DNA of 64,000 nucleotides from Porphyra umbilicalis (lineage: Eukaryota; Rhodophyta; Bangiophyceae; Bangiales; Bangiaceae): positions 186,001 to 250,000 of the forward strand of contig KV918836.1 of NCBI GenBank assembly GCA_002049455.2, written 5' to 3'. The position numbers and the translations under genes are program-made. The notes beneath the pieces are model-generated. The model had not been told where the DNA came from, did not search any database, and saw only the letters and a program-made list of their open reading frames with translations. Numbering within the stretch: the stretch's first letter is position 1; each line of letters opens with the position of its first letter. Positions 31,811 through 42,244 of this stretch are shown piece by piece.

Positions 31811-34800
31811 TCTGCGTCAAGACCGTCCCCGTCGTTGTCCCTCAGTGCGTTGACTGTCGTGGCCGCCGGAGCGAGTGTGTTACGCCCTGAGAGCAGTCGT
31901 CAGCGAGTTGTGGACCCCGCAAACTGAATGAACTGAAAAATAAGCTTAAAGCAGTACCGAGGGCACAACGACCCGCGGAAAAGTAGACTGCGGTCATCAA
32001 GTTCGGATATGGAGTTCCGAGTGTACTGCCTTGGGAGCAGAATGGAACTACACGGACAGTGCGGCTGTCTTTGCTTCGCTCGTGGCAGTTCCTCAGGTTC
32101 AGTCATTCGAGGGCCCCTGTCGGGAAGCTCTTTTGAGGCCCTTCACAGTGTCTTGGTCCACCAACAAGAGCTCGCAGTTGTCCACAGACTCCATCAGACG
32201 CACAACGTCATAAACACTAGCATGCTGGCGTCTTGCGTACATTCGAAACCCCGCAGGCCTGGGACTTGCGGTATAGCTTAGACGAATTGGCAACCGTCGT
32301 GGGATGCAGAAGAATGCCGTTTCAGCCAATGTGATACCACAGATGCACGTCTGTCCGCGCTCCTGCGCGGGCACCCCAGCTCTTCTGGAGTGCATGAATT
32401 CGGAGTGCTCAGGCGTTGCATACTTGCAGGCTGCAGATCCACGGACACGTTGATTGTGGTCGCCACATGGAGAATCATATCACGCGGTGGCGCGTGCGGC
32501 TCATCCCGGAGAGCTGTTCACCGCGCCAACGTGCGGCATACCCGGTACGGCTCACAGCCGCACCGGCGGCCGGCAGTATTTCTGTTGCCACGACTGTGAA
32601 ATACCCACTGCGGAAACGCCGGACCCGTCCGTGCCGCCGCTGACAGCTTCTGAGGCTGATGGTGTTGGTGCATGTGGGGTCTTGGACGGTCGGCTGTGTG
32701 TGCGAGCACTGCCAATCTGAGGAGCACATGCAGGCAGGTTCGATGATATTGTGGCGTTTGTGCCCACCGCGCACACGGTGTTCAATGTGACCGCCGCCCT
32801 TATCGCGCTGCAGCAGTTATGGGGCGTCGGCAACGCCACAGGCTGCTCTTGGTAGCGCCGTCCGCCACAGGGCTTTGCCCCGTACGCTCCCCCGAGCCTC
32901 ATTGCACCATGCACACGCTGATGCCGATGGGTCACCGTCGAGAGGCGAAGTTGATGGGGGCGGCGTCGGCGTCGTTGGCCCACATGTTCAACTTGCCAAC
33001 CTTTATGGGATGCGTATTCGGCAGATGCAGCGCCACATCTAGAGTCAACGTAATGGTGTGCACACTTTCGGCGCACCTGGCGCGCGCACACACAAGCTGG
33101 GCTGCCCTACCATGTGTGTGACGCCACTTCGGCTGGCCGGCAGCCGGCACTGCTGCCGATGGTACTGCCTGGTTCATAACGGGCAGAACGGAAGAGTGCT
33201 GCTGCAAGAGAGGCAATGCGACGCCCATCCCTATTCTCAGCAGGGAGAGGGCAGAGAAACCCACCGCCAAAGTCGCTAAGCAGTGCACGGGCTGGCATGA
33301 CCCACGTTGACCACAAAGACGACGCGGCTGGGGTCGTTGCGGCCGGCACACGGGATATTGCTGAATCTTCCCCGACGTCCACATTCCATTCCACCCAATG
33401 AGTTTTCATGGTAGCAAACCGAGTAGGAGGGAGGCGGGCTGCCTTCCGGCTCGTGCTGAGGCGCACTTTTGACGCGCTACCGGCGCTCGTGGCGTCTATT
33501 ACCCCCCTAGCTCTTCGAAGCCACCCGCGAGGCGGACGGTCGTCGGCCATGAGCTTGCGCGAGTGCAGCCGGTGTCACGGAATGCGGCTGAGTGGATGTG
33601 ACTCTGGGCTCTTGGCTCGCTTCTGAAGCATGTTCCCGCAGGCCGGTGGATCAGACGAAAGCTCACGCGACGCTGAGCTCCGCAGCGCGCGTCTTCGCCT
33701 TCTGCGACGGGGACTTCGCGGTGACGTCTTGAGACAGCAACGTCTGTGTGCTGGGCGAGCCCCCCGAGACTGCCGGAGACACCATCATGCCGGTGTCCGC
33801 GGCGCCGCCAACGCCGACCCTCCTTGTCGCTTGCCTGCTGGGTGTCCCCAGCCTTTCTCACTTTTCCAGCCGCTCGGCGGTCGCATCTCTATGTGCATCG
33901 TGTGTGGGCACTGGCGTCCGCATTCGCCAGCCGAGCACTCGGCTGCGCATGGTACGTGTGAAAGGGTGGAATAGGGGTCTGGCGGGAAGCAGGCGCCGCT
34001 GCTTCGAAGCGCTCAGGCTGCTGGGTGCGCTCGTTGCTTCCCGCGCGCGTGCCGTATGGAGGGCAGTGCGGCGGTCCTTTCCGGCTGCTCCGCCAGGACT
34101 GGCGACTATGGAACCTGTGGAGGCGGCTGTCGGCCAAATCGTGGACGGAACGACCGCTTGCGGTCCCGGCGCGGGTCCTTTGCACGGCTTTCCTGTGGCT
34201 TCAGTTGTGGCGACCATCCGGTCAGCCACGTGTGGCTCTGCCCGCGGCCCACCACGCCTGCAGATCGGGCTCCTGTGCATCATTTCTTGCTGATGGGGTT
34301 CGTGGGGCCGTTGGCGTCCAATGCCGTCGCGGCGGTGGTGGCGGTAGCTAGAGGCCACGAGATCGCGCGCGCGGTGCTTCATCTGCTTGAAAAAACTGGG
34401 GCACAGGACGCCGACAGGGTGCCCGGACACGAGACAAATTGGACGCCGGTAACGCTTTGAGAGATGGTCGTAGGTCATTCGGGCGAGACATGCGCCCGTC
34501 TGCGTCCGCACTGACATCGCCAATGCTGAAGTACGGCAGAATATCTACCGCAGTTTAGGGCCTCTTGCACGATGTGGTGCTCAGTGGGAGGTGCCGCAAG
34601 GAGAGGGCATCCTCTTTCTCGCCTGAAAATGCGCGTTCCACCTCATGTCCTGCCCCGTATGCAATGTCGCAGGTGCGGCCGGCGCAGGGCGGCAACGCGG
34701 ATTCTGCCTAAGGGTGGGCGGCGTCACCAATCATCAAAGACGACACTTATGGTGACTAAAACGGCGCCGATGTCGGGGGCGGCAACACGGACTGCCCGGG

Positions 34801-34900
34801 CTTCATCGACGCCGACGAAGACAGCAACCTGCGCGAGTGCATTCCCTGCGGCAGCCACCACTTCATTCCGCGCACGTTATCGACGCATTCGGTGACGATG
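31811..34900. other. Interior of the inverted-repeat structure, no gene assigned
   Basis: Several medium open frames exist on both strands and overlap. On plus, a Cys-containing frame (32454-32720, GGRQYFCCHDC). On minus, 32932-33384 (ends TLTLDVALHLPNTHPIKVG) and 34150-34523 (YDHLSKRYRRPICLVSG). They read like protein in patches but no family or clean splice structure was found. They may be remnants of a larger transposon gene. Confidence 0.35.
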
Positions 34901-34952
34901 GAGGTGCTGTGATGCTTGTGGCAGTGATGGGCGCGCTTGTAGCGTGAGCGTC

Positions 34953-35375
34953 TCAGGTTGGCAAGCTTGAGGACGCGGAGCTGGCTCCCTCCAAGTGCTT
35001 TGCGAGGTCACCGGACACGCCGGCGGCGCCGCTCGATCTGAACTTCTGGCCGTAGCAGGATGGGATGGGGCAGCTCACCATTTCAGATGGCGGCTGCATG
35101 CTCGTAGCGTCGAGCGTCGCTGCCATATCATTTGAGTACTTCGCGGGGCCGGGAGCGGCTGTCACCGTCCGGGTGGCCAAGCTGGAGACCAGGCGGTTCT
35201 CTCTGCGCTTCTTCTTTGGGCTGCGCGTGGTGTACGCTGCGCGCACGCTGAACTTCTGCGTGAGCTGCCTTTTGGTAGCCGCCAGCTGGAGCGCAATTAG
35301 CAGAGGCGGCTTTGGAGAAGGGCATGGGGCTGTCGCCCTTTCTGCTTCTGGAAAATAACCGCAATGTGAAGGCAA
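34953..35375 (-). CDS. Possible zinc-finger-like exon or remnant
   Basis: 140-codon minus-strand frame with a basic patch (TTRSPKKKRRENRL) and near the end a C2H2-like stretch (SCPIPSCYGQKF, then VSGDLAKHLEG). The second His is not seen. The overlapping plus-strand frame 35065-35358 is equally open, so coding is uncertain. No start context or splice site clinches it. Confidence 0.25.
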   Translation of the reverse strand: MPSHCGYFPEAERATAPCPSPKPPLLIALQLAATKRQLTQKFSVRAAYTTRSPKKKRRENRLVSSLATRTVTAAPGPAKYSNDMAATLDATSMQPPSEMVSCPIPSCYGQKFRSSGAAGVSGDLAKHLEGASSASSSLPT

Positions 35376-35578
35376 CAGCCGCTGAGATGGCGGCGGCCAA
35401 CGCAGCCCGGATGGAGCCCAGAGGCAGTTATACAGGGCAAGAAATGCGCTGGATTAGACAGCGGCCCGTGAGCGCCACCTATCCCGTACTTGGACAGACC
35501 AGGTGCGTCACGGCGCTCAGTCATGACCAGGGTCCGTGTCATGCACTTGGGATGCAATTAGCGTTTTACTTGATGTAA

Positions 35579-35662
35579 CTACGGACGAGAGGTTGAATGG
35601 GCACCTACGGCGCCAACCGAGAGCGAGAGTGCCAGCAGGGAAGAGACAAGGAGCCGTTGCAT
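35579..35662 (-). CDS. Possible signal-peptide first exon
   Basis: From ATG 35662, 27 codons: a basic start, a hydrophobic core (LLVSSLLALSLSVGAVGA) and an Ala-His cleavage-like end, then TAG. A GT directly at the end (CC|GTAGTT) could be a splice donor and AG acceptors follow within about 190-200 bp. No downstream exon could be chosen with confidence, so this may be chance. Confidence 0.22.
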   Translation of the reverse strand: MQRLLVSSLLALSLSVGAVGAHSTSRP

Positions 35663-38530
35663 TTCAAGAGTTGGGAAGCTAATCTCAGTTGCATGTTCAC
35701 ATAGCGTTCTAGATCTGATTGCCGCAGCGTCGGAGGGGTGCAGTCTTTCTCGTTTCCTGCGACGTCCTTTCTTTCTGTCACTGCTGCTTGGCTTCGGAAG
35801 TATATCTACCGGCCTCTGCCCGCGATGAAGCCTGACTCCTGTCCGCGATCGTCGGCCACAAACACAAATCAGGTGCCACGTAAGCGGAGTGTGACTGTCA
35901 CAAAGGGTGCCAAGCAGCGCAGAAAGGCTGTACAGCAGTGTACAGAGAGAATACAAATATTTGGCCAGTACGCTTGATCGCCGGCGTAGGCGCTGGCGGC
36001 CGGCGACTTGGCCGCCCCGGTGGCGCGCCCCGCTACCCGGCCCGCAAATCCGAGTGCCGAGAGTGCCGCCCCCCCTTCTGACCCTATCCCCGCGTTGGCC
36101 GCGATCGCTCTCCGCGGCCGCAGCTCGGCCCAATTCAGGGCGCTTTCCCTGTTGCATTTTTACAGCCGTCTGGAGCGTGCTGAAAGCATCCCGGAACTCT
36201 CTCCCCCTTTCATCCCCACCAAGCCGCCGCCACTTACTCGTGGTCCCTCTGCCGAGGGCTGCTCCTCTCAATAAGAGCCATGGCCTGCTTCGTGTCTGCC
36301 ACGTTCCACGCCCCCTCTCCCTCTAGAAGCTGTCCGAGCCCAGGCTCCTGCCTCCAAAACCTTAGTGACTGCCATCTGCGCCCGCTACCCGGCTTGCAGG
36401 ATGACCGGACGGACAGTCGTTGCGCCGGGATGGTTCCCGCTACTCTGGATGTCGTCTGCCCCCTCAGCGCTGCCTCTGCGCGCCCGCCGCCGCCAGCCAC
36501 CGCCTGGCCTCCTGGAGCTACCGCGGTCTGACCGTGGGTACGCCGGGCTGACAACCATCGCTGCTCTCTGACTGCCGTCGAATCTCGCTCGTAAAGACCT
36601 ACCCCCCCCCCCGCGCCTTCCCTCGCTGACCACCGCTACTTCCACAATACACGGCTTGCTACTGCTACTGCTGCTCCTGTTGGTTTCCGGCTTAAGCGTC
36701 TTTGCCCTTTTTTGTCAGCAGTGGTTTTGGATGGTGTGGAGGGACCATGTTGCAAAGCCTGGGCGGCAGGCCACCGGCTTGGGGAGATTGGGAAGCTTCC
36801 GTTTGTTTTTTGAACGTTGATGACTCCTGTAGTATTGAACACAAAGCACTTTTATGTGTGACTAGAAGCCCACGGTATCGCTGGTAGCCCAGTAGACAGA
36901 TCTAGAACCGACAGATGCGGGAAGAAGCGTTACCCGGGTCGCAGACATATGTGCTATGTGCGACTCCCTCCTGGGCCGGCGTGGAACCTTTGACAGAGCC
37001 AGCCTGAATCATGGGGCTTACAACACTTGTCTGTGACACATGGGCGCTGCAAGATTTGTCTCTGGTTTTCCTGGGTCTAAGAGCAATGATGCTACGGCCT
37101 TAGCTCGCGAACGCTTCGTTCCCTTCCTTTTCTACATCCTCGACGACAATACCTTGTCAGAACTTCATGTTAGCGCCAGTACAGGAGGTCAACCGGACGA
37201 GGGGCACCAACCGCGTTGAGGGCACTGACGGGGAGTGCAGACAACAGTCGTGAGGGCCAATGGGGCCGACACTGCCGCAGCCCAAGACGGAGCTGCCTCA
37301 GCGAAAAGCTGTGTGTGGTGAGGCGCAGAGCGTAGCACCGTTTTGGGCGCGAAGCTGTGCTGGAGGGCGGCTGGCCGTCGGTATGGGGCGGTGTGGAAAT
37401 TCACACCGCGTCAGCGACCCACTCTGGCGCGAACCATTCCACGCCAAATACTTGGGGCGCCCGGCATCTCAGCAAACAATGGCCGCTGACACGTATGTGG
37501 CGGATCAGCGGCGAGTGCATGAGCGCGATGACGAATGTCTAACGCACCGAGCGGACACCTACTCCGTCCGTGCGGGAGGGGCGGCGCGGGAAAATGCTCG
37601 AAGAGGGCGTGTGCCGGTGCGCGAAGAAGCGGCAGCGGGGAGCTGCGTGCGCAAGAGGTGACTGGCGCGACAGGGAACAATTCGGGCAGCGCCGGGACAT
37701 GAACGGAGTGAGAAACGGTCAGAAAGTCCAGCATGGTCGGTAGAGGTTTCGGCTTCTCCGTAGTTACCAGCTGAGAAGCAGGGATCGATGCACAGCGTCG
37801 CGGCGATGTGCCCGCATGAGTTACGCGCTCTTAAACGACCCGCGCCCCACTGGCGTCCCTTAAAAAGCAGCACTGACATTGGTCCCGTTGCTCACATACA
37901 CGCCGTACCACTGTAGCGAAATCACAGATGACATGCCATGCTGCAACAGAAGGCGCATCCGCAACGCCACCCAGAGCACGACTGCACATTGCAGGGGACG
38001 TGTCCTGCCAGTAGCGTCGGATGCGCCAGCTGAAGCCTTTCGAAGTGTGCCGTCCGCGTACCTCGTGCGCTCGGCTACAGGGCCTGGGCCACCAATTCTC
38101 TGTGAGAGACATCTAACGCCGTCGTAGTGCAACTGTCGACGTTCCGGTTTGCGCGCAGCAGATGCCTGCAAATGAAGGCACAGCGGCTGCTGCCAACAGC
38201 CGGTCTCCTTCCTTGACGCCCGTATATCCGACACTGCCCGGCCAATTCCCTGCACAGGTCTGTACAAAGTCTTGCCAGTTGCATTTACACTAGACCCTTG
38301 TGAATGCAACAACAGTGTTCCAAAATACATGTAGCTTGCATGGGAAACGTTCAACAATCGGTATAGTGTGCCAGGGGGGCCTCTTCACATGTATTAGCTT
38401 GATATGATGCTTCAAGCCACATCGCACGTGCTATCTCAGCACATCGCATGGCGAAAAGGCCCAGCGGAGCCTGACGACAGCGTCCACCGGAAAGGCGACA
38501 TGTCGTTGAGGGGCAAGGCGCACCCACTCG
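35663..38530. other. Interior of the inverted-repeat structure, right half, no gene assigned
   Basis: Mixed C-rich sequence (36000-36660) and unique sequence up to arm 2. Open frames are short or compositionally driven. Confidence 0.35.
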
Positions 38531-41233
38531 CCGCGAGACGAACGTTGAAGGAATGGGAGCAGCCCGCGCCGGCGTAACAAGTGATCACGCACACACCCGA
38601 GACTATCCATTTGCATGTCAGAGACCACCAGCAGTGCGCCCAGCACATGCAACGGGTTTGCACGGTAACAGAGTAAATGCATGCGACCCAACGGTCGGTA
38701 CGCGCTATGTGCCTTTCCTCGAGAGCTTCACGAGAACGTGAAAGCTGCGGCACATGCAAAAGGATTGGGCCTCTACGTTTTCGTGGAGCTTTGGAAAAGC
38801 GCACTGACACCAGCGGGATGCAACGTCGCACAAGGACTGCTCTGGGACACGTGCTGATGACATACCGCGCCAACGACAACGTGGAGATGGGACGCGTCAT
38901 GGATTTACCAACGATAACGGAAACGGAGACAGAACGGAGGAGGCAGGCACAAAAAAATCTAAGCACACTGCAAGCAATGCAAGAAACGGTATGAAGTGGA
39001 CGGGGGGGCATCTGCGACACAGAAGAGGGCAGCAGCGAAAAGAAACACACCCGGCCAGTGGACGAGGCAGAGGACGGTGGGTGCGCGCACGAGCCACGAG
39101 AGAAAGAAGAGTTCGGGCATAGCGTTAGTCAAAAAGTCCCTGAGACACCGTAAGCCGGCTCAACGCAGGCCCGGGAAGGACACACCAGACCAGAGACCGA
39201 ACAAAACCTTGCTAGTGTGAAACAGCAAGGGTTCCCATAAAGAGGGTGGGGGGCGCAGAGCATCTAGGGGTCGCAAAAACAAAGTAGAAGGCAAAGCACG
39301 ATGCAATCGGAGGTGGTCGGAGCAAACCAGGGGCGCATGCACACACAACAAGAAGAGCCAAGAACGAGAGCGGGCGCCGCAGAGAAACAAACAAGCCATG
39401 GGGGGAGGTGATAGAGATAGAAGAGGACAGGGCAATGAGTCGACGAGAGGGACAAAAAAAAGAACAGACGGAAGCTTTACGAAAGAAGAGGGTCCCAGGC
39501 ATGATGAAGACATGCAAGAGCAACCGGTGAGAAGGGCGACGCGGATTAGAACTCGCCGCGGCAGAGCCCGACTCCCGTACAATGCAATCACGCAAAGCAA
39601 GACGAGCCGCACTCCTGCGCAACCCGAGCCGAGGTATGAGGCGTGGCCATGGAGGAGGAGCCGATGAGAGAATGAGGCTGCAGGAGGGCCGAAAGATAAA
39701 GGAACGGAAAGATAAAGGAGAACAGGCATGCACAGATCGGCCGCTGGTACGGTGTTGCACGACGGCACCAAAGAGGTCCGCAAAAGGAGTGCGAAAGCAA
39801 GAGGGCGTGTGCACGCGATTGAACAAATCCTGTGGTCATCAGCAACTGCTGCAAAAAGCGCCGCGGTCTCGGTGAGCACGATCGTGGGGATGGTGACGAC
39901 GACGGCGGTGGCGCGGGTGGCGCGACGTCGATGGTGTGGCCGCAGCGGCCGACAGGGAATACTCTCCGGCTAGCTAAAGCCGACTGAGATAGGCAATGAT
40001 TTACGCAGGGGTGTCCCTAATATTTCCGCGGGCGCGAAGGCGCCCCCGATGAGCGGGGTAGCGCCAACAAATGGCCGTCTGGGACGTCTGAGAGGGGGGG
40101 CCAGCCGACAGAGTGGCACGCACGGCCACCGAACGCCGATTCCAGCCATCTGGGGGTGGGTGGGCGCGCCCCGGATTAGCGCGCCGCGCTGCGGGCGCCC
40201 CCAACGCGCGACATGGCGTTGAGAAATGGCCGTTTCGGGCACCTGAGAGGGGGGGCCAGCCGACGAGGTGGCACGCACGGCCACCGAATGCCGATTTCAG
40301 CCATCTGGGGGTGGGTGGGCGCGCCCCGGATTAGCGCGCCGCGCTGCGGGCGCCCCCAACGCGCGACATGGCGTTGAGAGATGGCCGTTTCGGGCAACTG
40401 AGAGGGGGGGCCAGCCGACGAGGTGGCACGCACGGCCACCGAATGCCGATTTCAGCCATCTGGGGGTGGGTGGGCGCGCCCCAGATTAGCGCGCCGCGCT
40501 GCGGGCGCCCCCGACGCGCGACATGGCGTTAAGAAATGGCCGTTTCGGGCAACTGAGAGGGGCGGCCAGCCGACGAGGTGGCACGCACGGCCACCGAATG
40601 CCGATTTCAGCCATCTGGGGGTGGGTGGGCGCGCCCCGGATTAGGGCGCCGCGCTGCGGGCCCCCCTGACGCGCGGGCTGGCGCCACGAACGTGCTTTCT
40701 TGGCCGTGTGAGAGGGGGGGCCAGACGACGAGGTGGCACGGACCGCCACCGAATGCCCAGTCAAGCATTCTGGGGGTGGGGGGCCAGCTGACAGAACACG
40801 GTCGTTACGTGGCGCGCACGACGACTACGTGATGCGCCAACGAGGCTGTGCGGTGGCGCGTGCCGTGGCTCGAACCGTGGGAGAGCTGACGAATTTTGGA
40901 CGGAGCCGATTGCATGACGTGTCATTTCTTTCTGGCGCACAACGGGCCTCGAACGAGCGTCTTGCGAGAAGCCAGATCCCAACGATGGACACGAGTGGCC
41001 TGGATTGGCTTCAAAGTTTCGGATGGGCGGTGCAGCCACATTTGAAGTGTTGCGAGGCACCGAACTGACATGGAGCCTGGTTCAAATGAAGTTGTCAGAT
41101 CTTCATTATTTCGACTCTTGATTTGGCTCAGCAGCAGTGCACGACCGGAATTGTCCGACGTCAACTTAGCCCGCCTGAAACGAGGTGTCTTCGTCAAGTC
41201 TGGCCCGTGCCGGCACGTGCCGACAGGCTTGTG
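38531..41233 (-). repeat. Inverted-repeat arm 2
   Basis: 2.70 kb, reverse complement of arm 1, with five satellite units instead of four. Outer and middle parts are nearly identical to arm 1, including a 239-codon frame with no difference in the predicted protein. The innermost 190 bp differ at about 7% of positions. Confidence 0.93.
40080..40790. repeat. 155-bp satellite, five units, arm 2
   Basis: The block GCCACCGAATGCC or GCCACCGAACGCC recurs about every 155 bp, with frame starts at 40113, 40268, 40423, 40578 and 40733. One unit more than arm 1. Confidence 0.9.
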
Positions 41234-41633
41234 AAGTTTGCGTGTCTGCGTCGCACGTGCCTTGTCAACTGTCGCCTACATGGTTGACGGCTGCTGCCGA
41301 CCACGCTCGCTCCTCCCGGAGGTCCGCCGGCGCGGGTGTGCGCGATCTGGTGTCGTGGTGCAGTGTTGCGTTGCCGACGTCAGTTGACTCAGCACGGCTC
41401 CACCGCCCTCCTTGTTGCTCAACCCGAGCTTGCCGTTTGTAGCTCGGAAGCGGCGTGCGTTCTCCGGCTCGAGGTTTTGATCATCGGCATGAGCAGGATG
41501 TCGCACATTTAGATGATATTTTGGCCACACCACTTTATCAACGCACGTGTCGATAATATATGGACTGGATTTGTAATGTTGATTCCATTGTGCTTCTGGT
41601 GAGGGTGCGAGGTTTTTCAGAGAACGGCTCTAA
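41234..41633. other. Spacer between arm 2 and the lone gypsy LTR
   Basis: Unique sequence; nothing recognised. Confidence 0.4.
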
Positions 41634-41990
41634 TGGGCTTTGTTTGCGCGGGAGCGATGCGTGGTTCACTACCTTCCACTCCCAGTGGGAGTGGGTGGCC
41701 CTGGTGGGGCGGGTTGCGTGTCTCTGTTGGGACCCCTTTTTGCGTGTTCTGGGCGGGGTCTCCAAGGGTGTATAAGGGGGGAGGTCTGCGGTGCTGGCCC
41801 CGACCCCCTGCGTCCACCGAGTAAACATTCGGCTCCAACAGTGCTGTGTCGTGCTCTTCGGGGTGTACCTGGCCGCGCCAGTTGTGTGTTGGCAGTTCTG
41901 GTGATTTCTTCCGGGGTCCTGGCTCGGGATTACCGGGCGTCACGGCACGGTCGCCCCCTGGGCTGGGGGTGGGTGTGCTGTGACGCCACA
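41634..41990 (+). mobile_element. Lone gypsy LTR
   Basis: 357 bp matching 9553-9910 from TGGGCTTTG to GACGCCACA, about 95% identical by eye, with no internal gypsy sequence next to it. It is probably a solo LTR left by LTR-LTR recombination. The flanking 5-mers (TCTAA, GTCTT) do not match, so it could also be a fragment. Confidence 0.75.
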
Positions 41991-42244
41991 GTCTTGCTCT
42001 CTGATCCATTTCGGCAGACCCTCCTCACGACGTCACTCGAAGTAGTCCAGACTATCACCTACGATCGAGTCCTTGAGGCAGGAATCTAGATCAATCTTGC
42101 GCACTTGTTCACTCAATCTATGACGACCATCCCCAGGATGATTGTACTTCGACGCCAGGACAGTCTTGAGCACGATCCCCAGCATGATCTTACTCCCAAT
42201 TTAGGACAGTTTTCAGCGCGATACGCAGAACGATCAGAACCAGC
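41991..42244. other. Spacer left of the 0.7-kb repeat cluster
   Basis: Unique; no gene seen. Two short phrases (AGTCTTGAGCACGATCC and similar) echo each other near 42160. Confidence 0.35.

Larger units (their letters stand above)
25784..41233. mobile_element. 15.4-kb structure bounded by 2.5-2.7-kb inverted repeats, with an internal transposase (candidate giant element)
   Basis: Arm 1 (25784-28331) and arm 2 (38531-41233) are inverted copies. Matching positions add up to 66862 in the inner part and 67017 in the outer part, the difference being one extra 155-bp satellite unit in arm 2. Both arms end in the same CACAAGCCTGTCGG sequence facing outward. The 10.2-kb centre carries a three-exon gene and a convergent IS630/Tc1-like transposase. 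Long inverted arms made partly of tandem repeats with unequal copy number are known from foldback-type elements. No target-site duplication was found next to the CACAAG ends, so a plain inverted duplication remains possible. Confidence 0.55.

Noticed and set aside
30688-31926. Possible 8-bp inverted ends (CAGTTTGC) around the IS630-like gene
   Set aside because: Too short, and no TA duplication at either side, which Tc1/IS630 elements should show.
41629-41995. Target duplication around the lone gypsy LTR
   Set aside because: The flanking 5-mers do not match, so solo-LTR status is not proven.
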